This document shows positions 25,700 to 35,420 of a DNA stretch of 64,000 bases, piece by piece. This DNA is from Parelaphostrongylus tenuis. Its lineage: Eukaryota; Nematoda; Chromadorea; Rhabditida; Metastrongylidae. The notes under the pieces were generated by a model. That model was given only the letters and a program-made list of their open reading frames with translations. It searched no databases and had not been told where the DNA came from. Every line of letters starts with the position of its first letter. The first letter of the stretch is position 1. The translations under genes were made by a program, and so were the position numbers. The DNA lies in NCBI GenBank assembly GCA_019055375.1, contig JAHQIW010007160.1, positions 248,001-312,000 on the forward strand. The letters are read 5' to 3'.

Positions 25700-26300
25700 T
25701 TCCACAAACCAGAACACTATCAAAATCGGCGAAATTTAGGCTATTGAGTCGTTGCTAAAAATTTGATAAAAAGCTTTGTTCAGCGGGAAATAATTCGGTG
25801 AAAAACATCATTTTATTTTGATCTTGTAGCGCTACAATATAGCTGTATTGAAAATAAAGCGCACCAATGAAAACTCTTAGATTCGATCTATTAGATGACT
25901 GTTAAAACTTGGAAAAAGGCAAAAGTCGCATTTTTCTCAAGGTTTCAAAGAAAAGCGCGCATATGTGAAGTAAGTCAGTTTTGCAAAACTCAACATTCTT
26001 GTGGCTGTTATACCTCGCCAAGAAGTTCGTTTCAAAAATCAAAGACATAATTAAGATCTCTGAATTGCGATCCATCGACTTTTTGTTCAAACTCTAAAGG
26101 AAAATTTTTGGTTGATAACAGATGTTCAAATGAAGAACAAAATTTTGTTCTTGCTCTTTAACGCTATAACAGAGTTTTTTCAGGAATTAAATAGACCATT
26201 AAAAATTTTTTGATTTAAGCCATCGAATGGTTACTCAGCCATTAGAGACCAAAAGCTAATTTTTTCTGAAGGTTGATACAGGGTACGGGTAACTTAAAAG
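25700..26300 (+). repeat. Dispersed ~550-bp repeat, copy
   Basis: Shares ordered blocks with 35690-36255: 'aagctttgttcagcg', 'gcgcaccaatgaaaactcttagattcg', 'caagaagttcgtttcaaaaatcaaagac' and 'gccatcgaatggttactcag'. It has no lasting open frame. An inverted relative lies just upstream at 25120-25300 ('cacgctgaacaaagct'). Confidence 0.6.
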
Positions 26301-26978
26301 TACCAAATATTCTTGACCATTTGAACAGTTCATGATTTACCAATCATTGTACCTAAACTATTAAAACTACTTATGCAAAAAATTCCATGGAAGCAGCGAT
26401 GCATGAGCATAGTCTTCTGTTTGCTTCTACTGTCACTATCAATCTCGGTATTCCGAGAGTCCCTAGGCATTTAACAAGTTAACCATAGCATTATTTTAGG
26501 AGAATTTCAGCAGCTTTCATTATACGGCTGCTGTGTAAAGCATTTGCCCAGATATGTCGAATTAAAAAATTGAGCACCTACGTTCTATTTATGGATATAG
26601 TTTTTGCAATGATACCATGTAAAGAATTTTCAGCAGTGTTAAAGGTAGCATTGAGAAAGCTGTGACATGCATGTGCATTCCATTGAAGTATTGATAAGCA
26701 ACGATGAAATTATAATAAATCATATTCTATACACTAAATGACTGTTAAAAAGAAAAACTTGCAAGAGCAAGGTTGAAAAGAATGAGAAAAGAAGCAATGT
26801 AAAAGGGTATCATTCGTTTAAATATTGAAAATAGGTTCTGATTCCAAGGCGGAAGTATACGTTGATCACATATGTCTGGGCAAACATTGCCCAATGAGAG
26901 CTTAGAGTCTAATGATGTTTTGAGACACTTGACTACTCTATTGCTGACCGCTACCTTCTAGACGTCGATCAGAAAACG

Positions 26979-29900
26979 ATGCATACAATTTCAGTAGCTT
27001 TAATTATGTTCGTCGGTATCAATTCACTGCAGCAACCATATTCCTCCAGAGATGAGCAAGATTTCACGCTTTCCAAGGTGATCTTTCAATGTTAATTAGT
27101 ATTTCAATATTCAGATTCTCCATTTGAAAGCGACCTTTTTTCGGTCGATTTCATTAGCATATGTTTTTGACACATTTTGAAGTTCGTATCTACTTATTTT
27201 ATGCTACAGAATTGTTGTCTAAAAGAACATCTAAAAAGCAAAAATTATGATACTTAGTTTGCACGTTTTTCATTACTTCAAATGCATTGAAAAGCTTAAA
27301 CTATATCAAATCTTTCCACTAATAAGGCAATGTCATTACAATGTATCAAAGTGCAATATAAGAGAGCATAATTATAGACAATTTTTTTCATGCTTGAAAA
27401 TGTTCAAGTTTTCAAAATTTCAACAATTCAAGGTATGAGTACTTCTCATGACTATTAGAAAAAAACTCCTAATAACTGAAAAACAGCATGTAAGAAAAAA
27501 AAGTGAGATAATTAGCTATAAATATACGAATTAATCTATATATCTCGTTTGCATATTTATGAGTAGTGCATTACAATTTGTTTTGTGGGAAAAATGAGCA
27601 CAAAAGTAGAGTCGTCTATGAACTGAACAATGAATCTTTTTGCGTTGAATTAAAAAGCAATAGATTAGAAGAATTATAGAATAGCCTTGAGAAAAAAAGC
27701 TGGCAGCAGCAATTTCACTAGTAATGTAGAATTTACGATTGAGATGTATCTGTTGATAAGAGGAAAAAACATATACAGTCAATACTCTTATAGCTAAGCA
27801 ATGGTTCGATTTCAACAATGGTTATACCGTACAGTTCACTTCCACTAATGACGGAATGTGGGCGATACGAGCAGAAGAAACTCCATCAATGCACTGACAC
27901 GTTCCACAGAAACGGTATTGTCAACGATGTCAATATCACTTGGATGGATATACTTGAAAGTACTGAACACTTCAATGAGATGTGCAAGTGAGTACGGTGA
28001 CGCGTTGTCCACGTCATTTAGTAAAAAACGGGGAAAACAGTAACATTATGAATAGAATTCCCTCAATCAAGTGCTTCTAAAACTCACTTATAAAGAAGGC
28101 AGACTTTGGAAAGACTTTCTAATTTTTTGCTCTTCCCTCCTTTACTTGCAACTTGTTCCTTTGTTTTTGCGTGGCCTTGAAATCTGACCAGCAAATTAGG
28201 TTTCATCCAAGTCATTCGATATGTAAATATTTTTTATCCCAGCATTCTTAAGAACATGGCGGGGCAACTGCTTCCCTTTCAAGCTTTCTAAACTGATTCC
28301 ATCATAATCAAGTCGCACGATAAGTGAATTAATTAAAACTGACAAGAGATATCCCGTTAATTTTTAAGTATACACAATACGTAGTATATATATATATATT
28401 ATATATATATATATATATATATCGTTGTATTAGGGTTTCCCATATTGTTTGACATTAGAGCAATACAGGAAGTAATTAAAATTGCTCAACAACACTATTG
28501 AAAGTATGCGCCCTCATCCCGAACACATTTCTGCTATCTCTCAAACAACAAATCAATGCCGCTTTGTGCAGAATCTTTTGAGCTTTCGTTTGGTACCAAA
28601 TTTGTCCGTAATTGCCGCATCATGGCTGGGGCACGATGCGCAGACCGCCTTCGAGAACATTAACCGTGCAAAGGCTCAAGAATTGGTGCCCACGCAAACA
28701 GCGTTTCGGTTTTTCACTAAGTTTCGTGTTGGCAGCACCAAGTTGTTATCACAGCAATCTCATCCTGCTTCAAGAGAACGCAAAGATGCATGCCGCGAAG
28801 TTGGCAAAAAGGAAGTTGACCGAGCTGGGCTGGAAGGTGCTGGATAATTTGCCGTACAGTACTAGTTTGCCGCCGCTAACTACTACCTTTTCCGGTCGTT
28901 GGAGCGATTCCTGAGCCATGAAAAGTTCTAAGACATCAATCAGTTGCGTTAAGGATGGGCAACTTTCGTTGAATCTAAGCATGACGAGTTCTATGAGCGA
29001 AATTTTGATTTGTTGCCTGAGTGATGACAAAAATCTGGTCAAGCTGATGGCACATACTTTGAGTAGTGTTGTTAAGCAATTTTTAATTACTTCTGGTTAA
29101 GAACTTTGTGGTTTATTGATCTTGTGCCAGAACTTACAAGTGATCTTTTCCCCAGAAGGTTCACTGCACATTTTCTAGCACTACTTTATATAAAATTACA
29201 AGAGTATTCGCGTTCCTTTTATCAAAACTTTGATGATTTCCAGTAACTTATTCGTATTCGATATGTGTATTGAACCGTACAAACGTAGATGTTTTGATGA
29301 TGATGAAATAGATGTTTACGATTCCGTTATCAGAGTGCTCGACATTATTTGCCGAGATGGTTATGGAGGTCAGCTGCGTATACTGTCTTAAATTCATCAG
29401 TAATTACACTAAGAATACACAAGGCTATAATTCTTCAGAAACCGCATCAAACTTTTAGAAATACTACGAAACTTTGATTGTTTTACGAAAACGTTGTCAC
29501 GAGCTGAAATGAGACAATGTGAAGCTGAAATGATTGCAAATGTTGGAAAAATACCCGATGTGAGATATGTTGATAGAAAAGGGCGACAAGCTGCTATTTG
29601 TGGGTGAGTCTCCTTTTAGTGCAAAGTTGTCAGTCCTATCGATACGTTCATTCTGACTTGTGCACGACTCGTTGAACACTACGCCTTTACAACCGTCAGT
29701 AATGAGTTAGTTCCTCCCACTAATTGCGAAATTAAACTTCACAACGGAGTGGTCTTAGTTGCTCATGATATTTTCAGTCTTTCAACCAATTTTGAAATTA
29801 TTATCCTGAAAGTAAAAACCAAGTTGCATTTGTTTTATTTTACCTTGTGGAAAAGAATAAAAAAGGCACCTTGTTATGATTTACATTGAAAAAAATGAGT

Positions 29901-30527
29901 TTACTTCGACTCGAATTACCTGAGTTACCACCTCTTCTTATTTACATCATTACACATCAACTACAAATAGGGGTGTTTAAGGTGTTTTAGTCCACAATTC
30001 AAAAAAGAAGCGTATGACGATGAATAGTCAATGACACTGCAACTGTGAAAGAGGCACGGAATGGGTTTCCGTGATGTAGTACGAATGCTCACTACCTCGA
30101 GAAGGTTAATAGTGGTTCGAGCCCATTACACATACATCAGATTATAAGTTTTACTCGTATCCCAGATTCTTACTGCCGTGTATCGTATAGTGGTCTGCCA
30201 TGAAAATGTAATAGCCAATTACCAAAGGTTTAGCAATCACTGACATCGTTAAACGTTCTTTCTTTATCGACAATTACCTTTAATTTTTTCAGCACTTTGT
30301 TTCTTTCATGAATTCTAATGTTTAGAACACTGCACAACTATATGGATTGTATTCGATATCCAGTACGATATGAATGTGGATACAGAACGTGGACTGTGGT
30401 CCACGAAATTATTGCACGACCAGTACGAGCACTCTTGCCGCAGTGCGGATTCAATCAGTCGCCCACTCACTGGAATTTTCCCAGTTTTGTTTATATATTA
30501 TTCCTAATATATTTTACACTGCAGTGA
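26979..30527 (+). CDS. DUF19/T20D4.11-like cysteine-rich secreted protein
   Basis: Exons 26979-27077 (signal peptide MHTISVALIMFVGINS), 27115-27143 (tentative 29-nt exon), 27835-27987, 29244-29368, 29439-29603 and 30326-30527. The cysteine pattern and strings such as MTECGRYEQKKLHQC, FDMCIEPYKRRCFDDDE, AICGTLHNYMDC and YECGYRTW fit the nematode-restricted T20D4.11-like family of secreted proteins. Exon 27835-27987 joins 29244 in frame (AA|T), skipping an intron that holds palindromic mariner ends. The join 29368 to 29439 is off by one base (phase 1 out, phase 2 needed), so there is a missed micro-exon, an assembly error or a real frameshift. The last 16 residues (FPSFVYILFLIYFTLQ) are hydrophobic, as in a GPI-anchor signal or membrane tail. 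A possible trans-splice AG lies 6 bp before the ATG. Function unknown. The gene converges on the TEP-like gene. Confidence 0.7.
28385..28422. repeat. (TA)n microsatellite
   Basis: About 38 bp of alternating T and A with one shift, at the edge of the mariner pair in the DUF19-like intron. Confidence 0.85.
28430..29150. mobile_element. Two mariner 3' ends head to head, in a DUF19-like intron
   Basis: 28740-29150 reads as mariner C-terminus on the plus strand (ENAKMHAAKLAKRKLTELGW, LDNLPYSTSLPP, then the end 'DGTYFE'-like). 28430-28740 reads as the same C-terminal region on the minus strand (SGIDLLFER, CVRDEGAYFQ). The two ends both carry 'agtgttgttgagcaattttaattact'-type sequence in inverse orientation. 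The element interrupts intron 27988-29243. Confidence 0.65.
30068..30140 (+). repeat. tRNA-like element
   Basis: CGTGATGTAGTACGAATGCTCACTACC, then AGTGGTTCGAGCCCATTACAC: an A-box-like start and a good B-box. The arms pair poorly, so it is probably a SINE or tRNA relic. It lies in the last intron of the DUF19-like gene. Confidence 0.45.
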
Positions 30528-30779
30528 AACTTTCGTAACGGTACGCTATATGATAAATCGTTTGAAGTATCCGATTTTGATGAATCTCTGATTGGTACGC
30601 AATGCACTTGAGTCCATTTGTAGAGGGCACCGAATGCAGTTTTCGCCTTCATTCTCTTTCATTTCAAATCCATGAAGTAATCATCGATATAGCAGCTTCG
30701 TATCTCTATGACAAGTTTGTCGCTGATCTTCCGGCCTAGTGAACGATGGACGGCTCGGTTGTACACTGCATAGCATTAA

Positions 30780-31188
30780 TAGGTTGGGGAAAAAGTTCAG
30801 AGACAATGCTTATAACTTGTTTGGATGTCGACCATATTTTGTGCTTCTGGGCTCATTTGAAAGCACGTCTTCTCCCGCGTTGACTAATATATAATTTATC
30901 TACTTATTCAAAGATGGAGTTAAGAAGCGAGCAAATTAGATTGTTGATGATGCACAAATGGCTGTTGAGTTCAAATGCCCCGGTGGCAAGTGAACGCATC
31001 GATGGCTTGGGCGAACACACAGTTGGCAAAAGTACGGTGTACAGGTGGCTCAAATAGTTTTACAAGGTGAAGAAATTCGTAGTTGAAGGGGAGTACTTCG
31101 ACTATTAATTTTGTCTTTGTTCGGATGCAATAGGTGCATAAGTAAACGTTTTACATGCATTTTCTCAGAACTTTCTCCCCACCCTATT
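30780..31188 (+). mobile_element. Internally deleted mariner-like element
   Basis: Ends are inverted: TAGGTTGGGGAAAAAGTTC on the left, and the complement of TAGGGTGGGGAGAAAGTTC on the right, with TA at both borders. An ATG at 30914 opens a mariner N-terminal helix-turn-helix (MELRSEQIRLLMMHKWLL, then STVYRWLK), which runs straight into a C-terminal remnant (KKFVVEGEYFDY). About two thirds of a normal 1.3-kb element is missing. A second copy of its 5' half is at 53830-54068. Confidence 0.85.
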
Positions 31189-31189
31189 A

Positions 31190-32230
31190 TTAATCACTAC
31201 GCTGTATTCACGTTGCATCAAAAATGAAAGCCAATTAACATGCTATGAGCTATAGTTAAACAATTGTACTAGCAATGCATGATTTTATCTTGATTTTAGT
31301 AGGACCTTTAACGACAGCTTCTGAAGTCGTTTATTTGTGGATATAATTCCAGAGAATAACCATTAAAAAAGATAAAAATAGAAGAAACAGTGCAATCAAT
31401 AACAGTGACAGAAACAGAAACAGTGCAGTTACAATGACAGAAAATATCCTGTCTTATCTGCGCACATACGACAATGAGAAAGTGAACCTAAAAAAACCTT
31501 CAAAAAAAAAGGAACCGATCAAAAAGGACAGTTTTTCAAAAGAATAAGACAAAGGCTTGGTGAACGAACCGCAATGTTACAGCTTTCTGAGTTTTTCTTT
31601 AGAGTTGTAATAAATAGTCTAAATTACAATTGTACTATAGTTCTTCATTGACACGCGATGAAGATATAGGCTCACGAAGTTCCCGTGAAGACAAAAACTA
31701 TATGAGTACCGTCCAGGCAGTTTTCAGTGTTTTGATGGTATATTGTTCTTCTCTTCGCGTCTTATAAATTGAATGTTGGCTCAATTCCATTGCAGTATGT
31801 GGTAATTTTCTATGGATACTGAATGTTACTGCACAATGCAGTGATGATGTGAACATATTTGCATTAAAACTCAACATTTTCCTATCATCAATGCTTATTA
31901 GAGAGTTTCTAGTGGTTTGGCATAAAGTGGATTTGCACTATCATAACTGACTATGATTATGGATTGCCACCAACAAGGACTTTGAGGGAAATCAATCTTT
32001 ACGCAAACTAACGAATTTTTTGGAATTCTTACAAATCAAATCAACAGCTATTTGGAGAGGGACGAGTAGTCTTCTCTATGCAGTTATCTGTCATCCGATT
32101 TAGAACTCAACAACGAACATCAATCATTTTCAGGGTCTCAACGAATGAAAATTGCTGTTTGTTAATCTATTCATTTCTCACCATTACTAAATTTGTATTA
32201 AGTTAAATTAGTTAGTAACTGAACAAACCA
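31190..32230. other. Gap between converging genes
   Basis: AT-rich sequence after the deleted mariner and before the stop codon of the TEP-like gene on the other strand; no coding segment seen. The 3' UTR of the TEP-like gene should occupy its right part. Confidence 0.45.
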
Positions 32231-35200
32231 TTATGAACCAAGGATTATCAAGTTAGACAATACACCACAATCACTGGTGGCTCTCTCGAAGCGGTCAACA
32301 TTCCGCAATACATAATGCTGTCTAAAAAAGAGTAGAATTATTGCAGTTATTGAGAGCTTCGTCAGATTGAAGTACGTGTTAGAGCTGGAAATCGATGGCT
32401 CACTTTCCAAAACTATCCAGTGCAAGTGCTTCAGCTTCACCGATAATGAAGAACTTATCGTCGTGCGTCGCAGAGATGGCATTACAGCGTGGATTGCAAT
32501 CACGAAGCCAAACATCGAGTTTGTCTGAAGACCTCCTTTCATTCGTAAAAAAACGTGCTCATTTAATTCAAAAAGCATTTCAATAAGTAATTACATGCAC
32601 ATGAATCGATACTCAGTCAAATCAGAAATGTAAATACTCAAGTAAACAACTGACAATGCGCTAGGCGAGTAGAATACTTGGAATAAATTTGATACATGAA
32701 AGGGCAGCCTACGGAATCCTACGCAATTGCCAATTAACTGATTTTTTTCTCGGAATGCAAAAGATTTTCTGTCTTATAAAGCGTCAATGAAGATGAGTGA
32801 CAACGCCCGTCGGTAGCCATAGGTCTTTGTGGAAAGGATGGGAAATCGGCTGATATTGACCAGACTTTTTTCATGTTGGCAGCCATTAATAGCATTTGTT
32901 TACTTTTTGGCTCGGTTTTGGGGATAAAATTGTCGACATACTATGCGGTGACTGTAATCAGAAAATGATTTATCATGCACTTTTATAACACCAAGGGACA
33001 TCCCGTTTCACCACGGCAATTTTTCACTTTCAAATGCATAATCTTCATGATTACGTGATGTGAAATCACATGTACGATTATCAATTGCTAGCTCAGATTG
33101 ATCATGAACATCCCCTAATTAATCTTCTTTGCCATAATGACAACAAGAATAATGAGGGCGCCTCAAATAGGACTTTCTTTGATGGCCGCATAAAACCACG
33201 AAGTTGGTAAAATGTTTGTATGTTGAAAAACGACATTCCTCTGACTTTGGCATTATCGGTTAATCATACAAATTTTATTGATCGAGCAAATAGCACTGAG
33301 TCAGTAAAAATTAACTTTTTCGCTATCACTCGACGTCTTCATCTTCTTCAGAGCAGATTCGAGTCGATATCCACAGTGGAATGTTCTCGCTGCGGTCTTC
33401 GTCATCGTTTAATTCGATTTCAAACTTCCTTGGTGAAACATCGCTCAAATAAGGATCCTCATCGGCAACGCTCGCATATGCAGGAAGGATGTTGATAATT
33501 ATCCGCTGATGTATTTTTATTCAACAGATGTCGTGCAGCAGTCGATACCAGTATTCGCTAACCCTCAGTGTGAGATTGGTCTTAAAACCGACTTTTACTT
33601 CCGCATTATTAATCAAAGTCAGACATACTCTTGGTTGATCTTAATATTATCAGTTGATATACAGCATCATCAACAACCGCCCTGCATGTAAAAGCACCGA
33701 TGGGTAAGGTTTCTCATTTGGGCTGCGTTCCAACGAAGAAGATTCGATTCGAGCAATACGGAGACAAAGACCACAACAAGAACCAACGACTGCGAAATCT
33801 GACTTGAATTTTCCGCTCTGAAGAAGACAAAAACGTCGAAGCGTTATCGGATAATTTTATTTTCATCACCTCGTGCTAATCGTCAAGTCAACAAAAAAGT
33901 GTTATGTTTCAGTTAAAGTACTAGCTGAATCGTAAAATACTATTGATCGATAATGCCAATTTTGAAGGATGAAAACCATGATGAAAACCGGATCAATGTC
34001 AAGTGCATCACTGACTGTGAAACATCCAATTCAACACGTACATTGGATCTGATAAAGTTGCGACTAAACAAAAACAGGAAATGGGGATATCCTCACAGGA
34101 GATATCATCTGTATTTAGATATTTGAAAGCCTTAGGCGAACCTGATATCTTCTGCTTTGCACCTCCTTGCTTCTCACGAACTTCAGTAGTTAGATGAAGG
34201 TAGAAAGAGTTGTTAACTAAAACACGTCTCATGGTCAGTACTCGCAGTAAAGCACCTGAAACCATTTTATTTTTTACAAAAATACAGAATACAGGAAAAG
34301 ATCTGACAATTTTTGAAATATTTTTTAAGTAGAAATGCTGCATAAACTAGTGCATTAATTCAAGTGAAGAAATAACTACGCTTTTAGATCGACAATTATA
34401 ACAGTAAGCTAAAACGTTTACATAAAATCTCAAAATTTCCTCCTTTGGCCTCTATACACTTACGAATTCCCTTGCAAAAATTTTGAACGATGCTCACATA
34501 CGTTTCTATTGTAATTCCATTCAAAGTGCGCCTACGCTAGTGTAACTACTAATGGAGACCTTTTTCTCCAGTATGGACGACAAGGGGTAATCCATTGTGT
34601 TGCGACCCAATGAGCTTGGTGGTCGAATGTCCTTGCCCTATGAGCCTGGAAACAGCTCTTGAGAGATCACAATCGTCGAGAGGGCCGACTGCGCAGGAGT
34701 CCAGTTCTGCTGTAGCGCAAAACCGTCGGAATTAGAGCGTTGAATACTCCAAAGCTTCACTACGCCTATGAAAGTTGTTGCTGATATCTAGCATTTGACG
34801 TTCCTATCAAAAAACACCAACGGCTTCCTTCCGCTGGCACAATAACCGGCCCAAACCATCACAAAGGTCGGAAAATGACCGTGGCCCACAATTTTCGCTA
34901 CTGTGGACTTCTGCTGACCCTTGTTGATTAGTTGACTTCGACTCTGGCAATTGTGGAGTAGTTCGTCTTTGACACGCACCCTGGGAAAAAATTACGATGG
35001 AAACGTGTGCGAGTATAGTTGAAAATTTTTAGAAACGACTTTGTAAATGTATGGATTTAATGGGGACAATTTCGAGGAATTGTCATGAACCTTTTTTTTC
35101 GTCATAATTGTTGATCTAATTAACATAATATTTCTTCATTCAAATGAATTCTTTTGTTTGTGCAGTGTTTTTATTGTTGAAATTTCTGAAAAAAAAAACG

Positions 35201-35420
35201 GAACTTTTTTAGCACCGTATATATTATTTGAAGGGAAAATGGAACTTAAAGTGGTTACCGAAAGTATCCTCATTAGAAATAAGGTCTTTGAGATCTTCAG
35301 AACTGTCCCTGTTACATAATCCACATTTCACGCCACAGCTTGACTCGGCACATACACACGAGCCTGGAAACTGGCGATCACAGTGATAATTCAAGTATGA
35401 TGGTTTAGGTGAAATAGGAG
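32231..35420 (-). CDS. TEP-like gene, exons 27-30: C-terminal NTR/C345C domain
   Basis: Exon 35420-35259 starts the tail with a cysteine knot: YHCDRQFPGSCVCAESSCG, then CGLC. Its C-x-C-A-E-x-x-C spacing parallels the first cysteines of the C345C/netrin-like domain in C3, C4 and C5. Exon 34255-34016 encodes alternating strands (ALLRVLTMRRVLVNNSFYLH), then TEVREK and SPKAFKYL, as in the OB-like barrel of NTR domains. Exon 32524-32404 reads WLRDCNPRCNAI followed by DDKFFIIGEA, matching 'C....l..gk.YlimG'. Exon 32321-32231 ends QHYVLRNVDRFER...DCG and stops (TAA at 32233-32231). Phases are 1,1,1,2. A C345C tail is the feature that marks C3/C4/C5-type proteins rather than A2M or insect TEPs. The intron 35258-34256 carries a decayed transposase and 34015-32525 carries an inverted-repeat element. 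Confidence 0.8.

Larger units (their letters stand above)
22330..25700. other. Intergenic, repeat-rich
   Basis: Contains a block at 22555-22640 ('ggcctatagaatatttttattggcctcccgacgtttca') related to the arms of 33310-33860, a tRNA-like element, the fold-back repeat at 24556-24746 and an inverted relative of the dispersed repeat at 25120-25300. No gene was seen. Confidence 0.4.

Noticed and set aside
33330..33502. Minus-strand open segment after a good acceptor, ending ..RICSEEDEDVE stop, looking like an acidic C-terminal exon.
   Set aside because: The same coding-looking block appears inverted at 33790-33840 and related sequence at 22.6 kb, so it is part of a repeat, and it does not fit the phases of the TEP-like exons around it.
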